Shown here: positions 18,606 to 27,205 of the stretch, piece after piece
How positions within the stretch are numbered: the first letter of the stretch is position 1
Layout: each line of letters opens with the position of its first letter
Origin: Pelagomonas calceolata
Lineage: Eukaryota; Sar; Pelagophyceae; Pelagomonadales; Pelagomonadaceae
Assembly (NCBI GenBank): GCA_918797485.1
Contig: CAKKNE010000001.1
Span: 3,348,001-3,412,000, forward strand
Length of the DNA stretch: 64,000 nt
Reading direction: 5' to 3'
Notes under the pieces: model-generated
Seen by the model: only the letters and a program-made list of their open reading frames with translations
What the model was told of the DNA's origin: nothing
Database searches by the model: none
Made by a program: the position numbers and the translations under genes

Positions 18606-19114
18606 CGTGTCTCGTCCCGTAACGCTCGTGAGTTAGTTCGGCTTTCCAGGGGAGAGGGTAGCGCTACCACCGTTTCCGGCCGTCCCGCAGCCCTTTCCAG
18701 TCGTCCTGGCGCTGCCAGGGGCCCAGGATTTCTTCCTTCGCGCGGCCAGCTCGGTTGATCGTCTAGGCCGCCAGAGGCAACAAGACGCGGTACGCTGCTT
18801 CCACGGACCAGAGTTGAGCCAGCGCCGAGCTCTGAGCAAGAACTGATCGACACGGGCTGAGTTTGGGCCGCCGAGAGTCAGCCACGTCGGCCGCGCGGGG
18901 CTTCGAACCCTAGTAGCTCTAGAGCCGAGAACGCGAGAACATCACCGCACTGACGCCGTTCTTCGCTCCGGCAGGCGTGCCATGGGTGGAGAAGCAGCGG
19001 CGAGCGTGCCTTGCTGTGCTTTGCGGCCGTGCGACCGCGACGCGGCGTCGCGCGGCGCCTCCTCCGAGGTGCTACGACGGAGACACACGAGTCAAATAAA
19101 CAACAACACTAGTG
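18606..19114. other. Intergenic stretch, no gene seen
   Basis: Between two minus-strand genes. A TTCGAACCC box at about 18902 recalls a tRNA B box, but no cloverleaf can be folded around it. Confidence 0.4.
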
Positions 19115-19795
19115 TTAGGCCCCAGCCCGCGTCAATAATGACAGCACGCACTTCCACACGACCGCAAAGCAGTTCATGAACAGCACGCGGTAGTCCAGCG
19201 GCACGAGCGCCAGGTTGACGAAGGAGGGCAGCGGCCAGACGACCCAGTTCGCCTTCATGATCCTCCAGAACTTCCGGTGGAACGCCTTCGACGCCGTCTC
19301 TAAAATAGGAGCGTTGCCGCCGCCGGGCAGCCACCGGTCGAACGCGGCGTAGGCGTAGAAGAAGCCTCCATTCGCGCACATCGCTCCAATACTCTGGTTC
19401 ATGAGGAGTTGTAGTCCTATAATTTGCCTCCTCGTAAATCGCCCGGAAGCGACGCCGCTTTTCTCAAGCTTATGCAGCGCCTTGTACCACAGGTGCAATA
19501 AGGGCGCGAAGTAAAAGACCCCGATGGCCGCAAACACCAACGTACGGCGCGGGTCGTAGGTGTTGCCGACGATCGTCTGTGCGAGGGCGTCGCCCAACGC
19601 CGACGCGGCCCCAGACGACGCCATTTTCGTGGGCAGCGGCCGCCTCTTCAGCAACGAGTCGTAGGCGCGCAGGACGCCTCCTCTTACTGCGGTCGTGGCC
19701 TGTCTCGCAGACGGCGCTTTGACGCTGCGGTTTGGAGGGCTCAGCGCCGCTGCAGTGGCGGCCGCAAAGAGCAGCGACGCGCCGCGGCGACGCAT
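19115..19795 (-). CDS. Mpv17/PMP22-family membrane protein
   Basis: A 226-residue protein. An N-terminal Ala/Arg-rich presequence (RRRGASLLFAAATAAALSPP) suggests organelle import. The family pattern is complete: YDSLLKRRPLPTKMASSGAA, SALGDALAQTIVG, PLLHLWYKALHKL, helices around IIGLQLLMNQSIGAM, and the signature FWRIMKANWVVWPLPSFVNL followed by ALVPLDYRVLFMNCFAVVWK. Mpv17-family proteins sit in mitochondrial or peroxisomal membranes and are linked to metabolite passage and redox balance. The presequence points to mitochondrion or plastid rather than peroxisome, an inference. Confidence 0.8.
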   Translation of the reverse strand: MRRRGASLLFAAATAAALSPPNRSVKAPSARQATTAVRGGVLRAYDSLLKRRPLPTKMASSGAASALGDALAQTIVGNTYDPRRTLVFAAIGVFYFAPLLHLWYKALHKLEKSGVASGRFTRRQIIGLQLLMNQSIGAMCANGGFFYAYAAFDRWLPGGGNAPILETASKAFHRKFWRIMKANWVVWPLPSFVNLALVPLDYRVLFMNCFAVVWKCVLSLLTRAGA

Positions 19796-20017
19796 TTTTC
19801 TTTGTCAATGCGTGCGATTATTGCAACGAGTGCGCGGCAAGCTCGCGCTCTCTGACTGGCCTGCAACCTTGGTTTTTTTGCCCTCGCTAGGCAAGTGCTG
19901 GTCAGCGAACGCTTGCGCCCGAGCGATGGCGAAGCGGATGCGCTAGCGACAAGTGCGCACTGAGTCAGGCGCGCAGCACACGGCACGGTTGGCCGCGAGA
20001 GCGTGCTCCTGAGATTA

Positions 20018-20041
20018 GCTAGCGGTAGCGTAAGATACTAG
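20018..20041 (-). repeat. GCTAG near-palindromic repeat, copy 5
   Basis: GCTAGCGGTAGCGTAAGATA then CTAG; 223 bp upstream of the Mpv17 start. A longer repeat (family B) follows at once. Confidence 0.55.
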
Positions 20042-20062
20042 GGATGCAAGCTGGACAGCTGT

Positions 20063-20236
20063 TCATCGAACGGGCGAACGTTGCACATTGTGGGGGGGGG
20101 ACGTTAGTTGCCGAGGCGGCTCTGCTCAGACTGAGGTACCTGTTGTGAAAAACGCGACGCGCCCGCCGCCGACGAATCGGCGACGGGCGACTCCCCCAGC
20201 CTCAGGGCCACCGCCCACTAGTCCTAGTACCGTAAA
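20063..20236. repeat. Dispersed intergenic repeat family B, copy 1 (longest)
   Basis: Shares CGAACGGGCGAACGTTGCA, TGTGAAAAACGCGACG and the end CCCACTAGTCCTAGTACCG with copies at 34284, 36763 and 44089. It lies between Mpv17 and the next gene. It may be a short non-autonomous element or a shared regulatory block. Confidence 0.5.
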
Positions 20237-20294
20237 AGTGACCTTCGGACGGGAAACGACGACGAGGCGCCGACACTACAAAAAAGGACTACTA

Positions 20295-20825
20295 CTATCG
20301 GTCGTTATTCGTCCGCTCGTCCGGAGACGACACAAACCGCAAAAGAGCCGTCGGGTAGCCGCCCACGAAGCCCGCCGGCCCCAGGGCCCCTTGTAAATCG
20401 TCGGCCGTCCAGTCCTCGCCGAGGCCCATGACGCTCCCGCAGGCCGCGTACAGTTCGTGGGGCTTCCCCTTTTCAAACGCAACCGACTTGGAACTGACGC
20501 CGTTCTCGAAGCGCACGTCGGCGACCTCGACCTTTATATTATCGTGGGGCGGCGGCAGCGTGCACTTCGCGCGCTGTTTTTCGCAGCTTATCCACGTCGC
20601 TTCTTCGGTCGCCTCGACTTTGGTCTTGCGCCACTTCTCGGCGCCGCGCTTCTTGCGCTTCTCGCGCCGCTTGATCTCGAGATCAGTACCATTCCTACGT
20701 TTCACTCCAACGTCGTCTCCCAGGCCGAGCGCGTAGAGGTCCGTGCGCCGCTCGACCTTGCTGAAGTCGACATCCCTCAAACTTTCCGGTAATGTAGGGA
20801 GCCAGAGCCGCAGCTCCCAGCTCAT
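20295..20825 (-). CDS. Small conserved hypothetical protein
   Basis: A 176-residue protein starting at the ATG at 20825; the frame is open upstream but looks non-coding there. MSWELRLWLPTLPESLRDVD is followed by RRTDLYALGLGDDVGVKRRN, then a very basic stretch (LEIKRREKRKKRGAEKWRKT) and two predicted beta-rich blocks. A similar pattern ('RSDlYLL....VGvKxR...LElK') occurs in uncharacterised plant and algal proteins I remember, possibly CYTH/triphosphate-tunnel-like in its alternating charged strands. No function is assigned. Confidence 0.6.
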   Translation of the reverse strand: MSWELRLWLPTLPESLRDVDFSKVERRTDLYALGLGDDVGVKRRNGTDLEIKRREKRKKRGAEKWRKTKVEATEEATWISCEKQRAKCTLPPPHDNIKVEVADVRFENGVSSKSVAFEKGKPHELYAACGSVMGLGEDWTADDLQGALGPAGFVGGYPTALLRFVSSPDERTNNDR

Positions 20826-20880
20826 GGTCCTCGCGCGCGTCGCGGCGGCGAACGGCCACTGGTGGCTGCCAAGTAGTGCT

Positions 20881-20893
20881 CGGGGCAGCAGCC
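20881..20893 (+). promoter_or_regulatory. GGGGCAGCAGCCC upstream of 20825
   Basis: A variant GGGCAGCC palindrome, 56 bp upstream of the ATG at 20825. Confidence 0.3.
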
Positions 20894-21105
20894 CTAGCGG
20901 TGAGTGCTTGCGAACCGTGCGTGGGGTCGGCGTCGGCGCGATGGCGTGCGCTACCGATGCATCATCGTGGCGCGGCGTCGCGCGCGTGGGGCTGCCTTTA
21001 ATTTCACTGCAGCATGCTCTTGCCCAGACGCCGCGGTTCGAAATTCGCAAGCCCCGACAACAGTCCGTGCGCGAGCCGTCGCGGCGTCGGACCGATAGCT
21101 GCCGC

Positions 21106-21140
21106 AACCCGACTAGCGTGCTAGCCTGCTAGCCTGCGGC
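21106..21140. repeat. CTAG-rich cluster
   Basis: Three CTAGC units with GCCTGCGGCAGCC, in the gap upstream of the nucleotide-sugar transporter. It is similar in texture to 27110-27150 but lacks the GTAAGACAC core. Confidence 0.4.
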
Positions 21141-21340
21141 AGCCGACACCAAAACGCCTCATCCCATCGGCCTATACTTTGCGCACAGCCTTGAGCAACC
21201 GGCACCACTCTGAGACAGTCGCGTTGACAACGGTTCACAGCTGACGCTGCAAACGATCCGTGCTCAGCGAGAGCACATCCTCCCTAATTGCTCCTCGCCG
21301 CAGACGCCCGCGGCACGTCGCCACGACGGCTGACACGAGC

Positions 21341-22492
21341 ATGGCGGCGCGCATCCGCACGGCCGGCAGCGGCGAGGTCCAACCCATCGCGGGGTCCGCA
21401 GCCCGTGTTGAAATTTTCGCGCGCCGCCGCGGACGTTCCGCCGCCTTTTCCTTTCGATGAGACACTGACGCACACAGGCGCGGCAAGGACGTCGAGGCCC
21501 AGGCGCCCGCCCAAGCCCCTCCATCTTTATTTGGTATAGAGTTGCGGTACCTCGTCTGCGGCATGCTCGTCTTGCAAAACACGGGCGCGGTTTTACTGAT
21601 GAGGTATACGCGGTCCATGCCCGGCGAGACGGAGTACATGACGCAGACGGCCGTGATCATGCAGGAGGTGATCAAGGGGCTGACCTGCATTTTATTGCTG
21701 CTGAAGGGCGAGGGGACGCTATCGTCGGCCTGGGCCAAACCGGGGGAAGCCCTCAAGACCTCGGTGCCGGCTTTGCTGTATTTGGTCCAGAACAACCTGC
21801 AGTACGTCGCTGTTGGTTATCTAGACGCTGCGACGTACACGGTGTCCTACCAGAGCAAGATCATTTGGAGCGGGATGCTCTCCGTACTCCTCCTAGGAAG
21901 GCGATTGGGACCGCACAAGTGGCTCGGCATTACGTTATTAGCGGGCGGCGTCGCGGCCGTGCAAATCGCCGGCAGCAAACAAGCGGCACAATCGGGAGAA
22001 GAAGACACAGCGGGAAAAGCAGTAGGGTTGGTAGCCATCATCCTCGCCGCCATGGTCTCCGCATTGGCAGGTGTCTACTTCGAGAAGATCCTCAAGGGCG
22101 CAAAAGTGGGATTGTGGACGCGCAATTTGCAGTTAGCCTTCTACAGCGTTCTAGTAGGGTACGGCAAGCTCGCGTCGTCGCCGCAGGGCGAGGCGTTGAG
22201 GGCGGGACGCACAAGTTTCTTCTACGGCTACACGCGCATGACCTGGTGCTGCGTGGCCATGAACGCCTTCGGCGGCTTACTGGTCGGCACGGTAATCAAG
22301 TACGCCGACGCGGTCATGAAGGACGTCGCGCTGGGCTCGTCGATCGTCTGCAGCTCTCTCGCGTCGACGGTGCTCTTCGACTTCGAGCTGAACGCGGCCT
22401 TCGCGGCGGGCATCGCGGCCGTGATCTACTCCGTCTTCCTCTACGGCCAGCGGGCGCACTGCTGCGGGGCGCTGACGCCGCCGGAGAATTGA
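21341..22492 (+). CDS. Nucleotide-sugar transporter (SLC35A-like), two exons
   Basis: Proposed exons 21341-21393 and 21478-22492. The main frame has no ATG before the first membrane helix, so a 5' exon is needed. Joining ATG at 21341 through a GT donor at 21394 and the CACACAG acceptor at 21477 keeps the frame (MAARIRTAGSGEVQPIAG, then RGKDVE...). The body is a ten-helix SLC35A-type carrier: LRYLVCGMLVLQNTGAVLLM, MQEVIKGLTCILLLL, VPALLYLVQNNLQYVAVGYL, VSYQSKIIWSGMLSVLLLGR and IKYADAVMKDVALGSSIVCS are the family's best-conserved blocks. It exchanges a UDP- or CMP-sugar for the nucleoside monophosphate in the Golgi or ER. The 5' exon is less certain than the rest. Confidence 0.78.
21394..21477 (+). 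mobile_element. Introner-like intron 1 (nucleotide-sugar transporter)
   Basis: 84-nt intron. Donor GTCCGCAGC is followed by an element starting CCGTGTTGAAATTTTCGCGC and ending CGCACACAG, the acceptor. Ends match the other four introner-like introns in position and sequence. Confidence 0.55.
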
Positions 22493-22838
22493 AGTAAGGG
22501 TCTTAGTATATCGTTTGGTGGTCTACGGCTTTGCTTAGAGCCTAGCCCCGAGCCACCGCGTCGACGGCGTGAGGGTGGGTGCTCGGGGCGCGCGTCTCCG
22601 CTTGTTTGCTGTCCGTAGCGTGCCGGTTCTTGGGGCCTAGTTGGGCGCGCGCCATCTCACACACGTTGCTCATTCGTGAGGCGCGTGCCTACTCCTCACG
22701 AGTCGACTCCCCGACGCCGGCGCCGCGAGACGGCGAGGAGAACTCGTACATTAACGGTTTTAGTTCCGGATGTGGCGCCATACGCACGGGGAGGATAAGG
22801 TATGATGATGTCTGGTTCCATTTGTCCAACACAACAAT
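22493..22838. other. Convergent gap of 346 bp, no gene seen
   Basis: Unusually long for a convergent gap here. It may hold the 3' UTRs or an unrecognised last exon of the minus-strand gene; a GTCACGGC donor-like site lies near its end. Confidence 0.35.
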
Positions 22839-23654
22839 TCAGCGCCGTGACCCCGAAGCCGGCGGCGCGCCCGGTGAGAAGCCGCCGAGGTCCAGGCTCT
22901 CGCCGAAGCCCCGGTGGCCCGTGGGGAAGCGCGGCTCCGCCGACCGCGCCGGCGGTCGCAAAGGCGGCGACCGCGGCCCCCGCGGTGCGATGGCGATCGG
23001 CGGCGAGGCGCGCGTTTGTGGTGCGGGCTGGCCGATGGCGATGGGCGGCGACGGCTGTGATGCTGGCTCCGGCGCGACCCACTGCTCGTCCTCCCTTACC
23101 ACTTCCTCCTCGCCGAGCTCGGCGAAGGACCGCGCGTTCCGCCGCACGGACGGCCGCGGTTGCGGCGGCGGCGTCGGGCCCGGCGACGCCGTGACGACGC
23201 CCGGCGACGCGCCCCGCGGTGGCGGCGGCGGGGGCATGGGCCGCGACCCGAACGCGGCGACGATCGCCGGCGGAGTCGCGCCCGCCGTCGTGTCCGCCCG
23301 CTGCTCAACCTCACCATGCTCCTCCTCCTCGTCGACGTCGATGCCAAACGACGGCGCGCGCGCGGGCCGCCGCTTCGAATTCTCGTCCTCGGACGCCGAG
23401 CCGCCTTCCCCGAACGCCGGCAGCGCCATCGTCCCGAGCGAGTCGACGCGCACGATGGACGAGAAGTTGAGCTCGCTGTAGGAGTTGACGCGCTTCGGCC
23501 GCGGCGGCCGCGAGCCGCCCGGCGACGTCTCGCCCAGACTCCGCTTCGCCGTCTTGCGCGCGGTCGGGCTCGTCGGGCTCTCGGCGGGCTTGGCCGGCGA
23601 CGCCGGCGGGCTGCGCAGGGCCCGCGGCGACCGCGGCTCCTGGAAGTGGGCCAT
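22839..23654 (-). CDS. Disordered Pro/Ser-rich hypothetical protein
   Basis: 271 residues from the ATG at 23654 (MAHFQEPRSPRALRSPPASP). It is low-complexity throughout, with Ser-Pro sites, an acidic EEEEHGEVE patch and poly-Pro. Short motif-like stretches include VNSYSELNFSSIVRVDSLGT and RRNARSFAELGEEEVVRED. No domain is recognised. The composition suggests a phosphorylated scaffold or regulator, an inference only. The opposite strand is also open (22579-23481), but its product looks like a GC-driven shadow. The C-terminus may be altered by an unseen intron. Confidence 0.5.
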   Translation of the reverse strand: MAHFQEPRSPRALRSPPASPAKPAESPTSPTARKTAKRSLGETSPGGSRPPRPKRVNSYSELNFSSIVRVDSLGTMALPAFGEGGSASEDENSKRRPARAPSFGIDVDEEEEHGEVEQRADTTAGATPPAIVAAFGSRPMPPPPPPRGASPGVVTASPGPTPPPQPRPSVRRNARSFAELGEEEVVREDEQWVAPEPASQPSPPIAIGQPAPQTRASPPIAIAPRGPRSPPLRPPARSAEPRFPTGHRGFGESLDLGGFSPGAPPASGSRR

Positions 23655-23736
23655 TGTTGTTGTTGGAGTGGGATCACCTGTTAGTCTCCTGGCCGACGCT
23701 CTGCGTCGCGCCGTCCGCACCTATATGTGCAAGCGC

Positions 23737-23745
23737 GGCAGCCCC
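23737..23745 (+). promoter_or_regulatory. GGCAGCCCC upstream of 23654
   Basis: 83 bp upstream of the ATG at 23654. Confidence 0.3.
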
Positions 23746-24375
23746 AAAGCGCTGCGAGAGCGCTCTGGGGGCTTTCCCTAACTATGTACAAGCACGCCGC
23801 GCCGCGACGAGGCCGCCGGCGCCGCGCAACCGGGTGCACTCGACTAGATTTGGGCGACCCTCAACCGGCGCCGAACGCGGCGCCGTTGCACGGAAGCGTC
23901 CCAGGCGTCGCAGGGGGCTGTGGGCAGTGCTGCGGAACGCGGCAGCGCTGCAAATCGACGGCTGCGCGTGCCGGAGGCGAGGCCGGCGATCAATGTCCTC
24001 AGAGCTCAGAGCCTCGAAGCGGCAACACGTTGGCAAGAACGTGCGAAAATGACGGACGCCTCCGAAAACACGCCGCAGTGGACGGCTGGGGGGCTCCCGC
24101 GGACCGTCCCGAGCTCTCTTTCGCCGGGGGCAGCCCGCCGCGCGGGAAGACCCCACCACGCCAGCCGTCCCGCCCGGGCGCCCGCTAGGAGCTCCTGGCA
24201 CGGCGGGGTCCGTCAGACCACGGGTCGGGCGTGGCTCGCGGCGCGCGCGGGCGGGGCCCCGTTACCCCGGTACAGCAGCCTCCGCAGCGCCCCAATACAA
24301 CAGCTTCGCAGCGCCCACCGACGCGCCGCCGGGACCCCAGCGCGCGAGCGATCAGCTCCCGCATCGTGCTGGAGG
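23746..24375. other. Divergent intergenic stretch, no gene seen
   Basis: The K+-channel frame runs open through 23920-24474, but its predicted residues are Arg/Ala/Pro-rich and carry no domain. I read it as 5' UTR. A GGGGCAGCCC lies at 24126. Confidence 0.4.
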
Positions 24376-24385
24376 CGGGCAGCCC
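24376..24385 (+). promoter_or_regulatory. CGGGCAGCCC upstream of the K+ channel
   Basis: About 90 bp upstream of the ATG at 24475. Confidence 0.35.
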
Positions 24386-24474
24386 ACGAAAAACGCGATC
24401 GCACGCGGCGGAGGCAGCCTCCGCCAGCGACCCCACCAACGCCGCCGAGGCAGCCACGCCCCCACCCAGCGACC

Positions 24475-26268
24475 ATGGCCGTCACCCCGACGTCCCCGGA
24501 CGTTCTTCGTGATCGCCTCAAGGAACAAGACGGGCGACCCCTGACCATCGAGGAGAAGCGCCACCACGTCAAGAGCGACGTCGCCGACCGCTGCTCCATG
24601 GAGGGCGGCGCCTGGGGCGTCGCGAACCTTAGCAACCGCAACATGACGACGAACAAGGACGGCAAGCACTTCGGCTTCCCGCGGAACGTCGAGGCGGCCG
24701 TCTTCTCCCTGTGTATCGTGGCGGCTTGTACGGTCTCCATGCTCCACCTCCACCACGTCATCCTGAAGCGGGACACGAAGAGCGCGCGGTGCGCGACGTG
24801 CCACGACTGGGCCGACTCCATCTTCGCCTCGACGGGCGTCGCGGCGGCGTGCTACCTCGTCTTCACTTTGACAATAGCCCATCTCCTCGTCAGCCCGCAC
24901 AAGTCGCGCTGGGGCTTTCCCATGAAGGGCAGTGGCTTCGTCCACAATTCGTGTAATGCCTACCGCAGCGCGCCGCACGAGTTCTTCCAGTTCCTCGTAT
25001 CCCTGCTGGGGGTGGTCACTTTTATCTGGGGCCTGGAAATGATCGCGTTCGTCGACGCGCCTGGCGACGACCTGCACATGCACTACATCATCGGGGGCCA
25101 CAAGCACGCGACGCGCGCAAATCCTTATTCGGAAGATAATCCCCTGGGCGTGCCCGGCGATAAGAAGCTCCGAGCCTTCCACACGATGGAGCTGTTGACA
25201 CTCTGGTCGGTCGCGTTCAACGGCATGCTCGGGACATTGGTGAGGCTGGCCATGCCGACGACGATGTACGTGCGGCCGTTGTGGGTGGGGGTGGATTGTG
25301 TGGAGGTCGGGACTTGTGCTGCTATTAGTTTGGCTCGAATTCTGGAGGCTCGGGGGTATGCCGGCTGGAAAATAGGAGGCTACTCCATCTACATCCTGGG
25401 GGGGCTCTTCCGCTTCGTGAGACTTTTAAGGTTTGAGCGCTTCTGCGTCATGCGCTACGGCGAGAACGGCGCGCCGGGTTTCCTGAAACAATACATCAAC
25501 GGGCCGCTCGTCCGGTTCTACATGCTCATCCTGAAGGTCGGGTCGACGATCTGCGCGGCCGCGGCGATCGTGTGCATGGCCGAGTATCCTTGCGTGGAGC
25601 GCTCGGAGAAGCTGGAAGATGACCTGCAGCTCGCGGACTGCAACGCGCGGTTCCGCCACTACCAGGACTGCGTCTACTTTCTGATCGTGACGTTCAGCAC
25701 GGTGGGTTATGGGGATATGTACCCGGCGACGCGCCTCGGGAAGGGCGTCGTCGTCTTCGTTTTACTTTTTGTGCTCTGCTTCCTGCCGTCGCTGCTCTCG
25801 GACATCGCGGAGCTGAGCGACGGCGACGACACGAGCGCCGAAGAGCAGCAGATCAACGCCGTGGCCGCGCTCCACGAGGCCGTGCTGGATTTGCACGAGG
25901 ACGTCGAGCATCTGGCCGCGGGCTTCGAGGCGCTCGGCGCCCTCGCGGGCCGCGGCGAGGCGAAGCAGGTCGCGTCTCATCTGGGCGCGGTCCAGGAGCG
26001 CCAGGACCACGACGCGAAGATGCGCCACGAGGTCCTCATGGCGGCGCTGCGCAAGGTCGAGCGCCGCCTCGCGGACGGCGGCGACGGCGGCCGGCGGCGG
26101 CCCGACGTCGTCGAGGAGGACGGCGACGTGCCGCCGCCGCCGCGCGAGGCGTCGCCGGCGCGGCTCGCCCACGGCTCCAAGCTGCGGCGCGGCAAGCGGC
26201 GGCGCCTCCCGGCCGTCCGGAGCCCGGGCTACTACGTCAAGCTGCCCGCGGCGTCGGCGGGCGTCTAG
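24475..26268 (+). CDS. Voltage-gated-type potassium channel
   Basis: A 597-residue protein from the ATG at 24475. Helices: VEAAVFSLCIVAACTVSMLH, FASTGVAAACYLVFTLTIAH, FFQFLVSLLGVVTFIWGLEM, ELLTLWSVAFNGMLGTLVRL, an S4-like segment FRFVRLLRFERFCVMR with repeated Arg, then S5 (RFYMLILKVGSTICAAAAIV). The pore has filter STVGYGD at about residue 407, and S6 is GVVVFVLLFVLCFLPSLL. Seven helices before the pore loop recalls the S0-S6 plan of BK (Slo) channels, but no RCK domain follows. The C-terminus is a coiled coil plus a basic low-complexity tail. It should conduct K+ selectively; gating is unknown. Confidence 0.8.
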   Translation: MAVTPTSPDVLRDRLKEQDGRPLTIEEKRHHVKSDVADRCSMEGGAWGVANLSNRNMTTNKDGKHFGFPRNVEAAVFSLCIVAACTVSMLHLHHVILKRDTKSARCATCHDWADSIFASTGVAAACYLVFTLTIAHLLVSPHKSRWGFPMKGSGFVHNSCNAYRSAPHEFFQFLVSLLGVVTFIWGLEMIAFVDAPGDDLHMHYIIGGHKHATRANPYSEDNPLGVPGDKKLRAFHTMELLTLWSVAFNGMLGTLVRLAMPTTMYVRPLWVGVDCVEVGTCAAISLARILEARGYAGWKIGGYSIYILGGLFRFVRLLRFERFCVMRYGENGAPGFLKQYINGPLVRFYMLILKVGSTICAAAAIVCMAEYPCVERSEKLEDDLQLADCNARFRHYQDCVYFLIVTFSTVGYGDMYPATRLGKGVVVFVLLFVLCFLPSLLSDIAELSDGDDTSAEEQQINAVAALHEAVLDLHEDVEHLAAGFEALGALAGRGEAKQVASHLGAVQERQDHDAKMRHEVLMAALRKVERRLADGGDGGRRRPDVVEEDGDVPPPPREASPARLAHGSKLRRGKRRRLPAVRSPGYYVKLPAASAGV

Positions 26269-26311
26269 AGAGCCATCCCCCCTGTTTACGACACTTTTGA
26301 ACACACTAGAA

Positions 26312-26924
26312 CTAATCACGGGGCCACAGCAGCACGATCGCCACGCCGACGAGCGCGACCGCGCTGCCGATGACGTCTCCCCGGTCGAGGGCCATGCCGT
26401 CGACGACCCGGGCCCAGGCGAAGCTCATGCCGATGAAAATACCACCTGCGCGGCCGTCGACCAGTAAGACTACGAACGTACCCACGAGAGACGGGGGACT
26501 CTGCGTCGGCGCCGTAGGCCGCGTAGAGTCGCCCGAAGTCGTCGATGGGCTGGAGGCAGGGGATGAAGCCGTAGGCCGCCAGCACCAGCGCGCCGCACGC
26601 CGCCCACCAGCGCGGCGCGCCCTCGCGCACGGCCTTCCAGACGAGCCAGCCGCCGCCGATCTCCGCGAGGCCGGCCGCGAGGAATAGCCCGGAGATCGTT
26701 CCCACGGAGCGTAGGGCGCGCAGCAGCGCCGGGAGCCGGCCGCCGCCGCCCGGACTGCTGGCGCCGCCGGCGCTCACCGCGAGACATGGCCGGCGCCGGG
26801 TCGCGCTCGGGGAGAACGCGGGCGGCGGCGTCGGGGTCTTGGTAGCGATGCGACGGGTGAGGGCCGGCTGGAACGCTGTCGTCGGTACAACGCAGTATGT
26901 GAGAGCAATCGCTTTCAGCATCAT
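26312..26924 (-). CDS. UPF0060 (YnfA-like) membrane protein, probably plastid-targeted, two exons
   Basis: Proposed exons 26486-26924 and 26312-26445, 190 residues. MMLKAIALTYCVVPTTAFQP is a signal peptide ending in the A-F junction typical of stramenopile plastid import. The mature part matches YnfA: GLFLAAGLAEIGGGWLVWKA, FIPCLQPIDDFGRLYAAYGA, then after a 40-nt intron FIGMSFAWARVVDGMALDRG and DVIGSAVALVGVAIVLLWP. Without splicing the last two helices are lost and an Arg-rich frame follows, which is why the intron is proposed. In bacteria the family is four-helix and of unclear, possibly efflux, function. Exon junction residues (DAESPVS) form a small insert. Confidence 0.7.
26446..26485 (-). 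other. Predicted 40-nt intron in the UPF0060 gene
   Basis: Donor GTGGGTACG, acceptor GCGCAG. The intron start (GTGG) and the following exon start (GTGGTATT) resemble each other, as a target duplication would. Confidence 0.5.
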
Positions 26925-27109
26925 GGCGCGCTGCAGCATCGGTGCGTGTTGCTCTATCTGAGAGCGCGTGTCTTGGAAGAGCACCCCTACAGATGACAGG
27001 CGCAGCGATTGCAATGCTGCCCGAGGATGTAGCTTATTTGATCCTGCGCACGGATGCTCTTGCGCGCAAATGATTTAAACGTTCACCCGGGCACGCGCGG
27101 TGCAGGCAG

Positions 27110-27150
27110 CTGCGCTAGGCTGCCTAGCGCCTGTAGCCGCTAGCCTGCGG
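27110..27150. repeat. CTAG-rich cluster
   Basis: Three CTAG sites interspersed with GCCTGCG, just 3' of the NACHT gene. It shares CTAGCCTGCGG with 21106-21140. Confidence 0.4.
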
Positions 27151-27205
27151 GCGTACCTCTGCGCCCGGATTGCACTATCGTGATATAGTTCTTATCATCC
27201 ACCCT

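Noticed and set aside
18895-18940. tRNA-like TTCGAACCC box
   Set aside because: No matching acceptor, D or anticodon stems can be drawn around it.
22579-23481. 300-residue plus-strand frame overlapping the disordered gene
   Set aside because: Gly/Arg-rich with no plausible start context. The minus strand has a cleaner start, although both are low-complexity, so certainty is limited.
23920-24474. 185-residue N-terminal extension of the K+ channel
   Set aside because: Arg/Pro/Ala-rich, no targeting or domain features; the ATG at 24475 in ACCATGG context is preferred.
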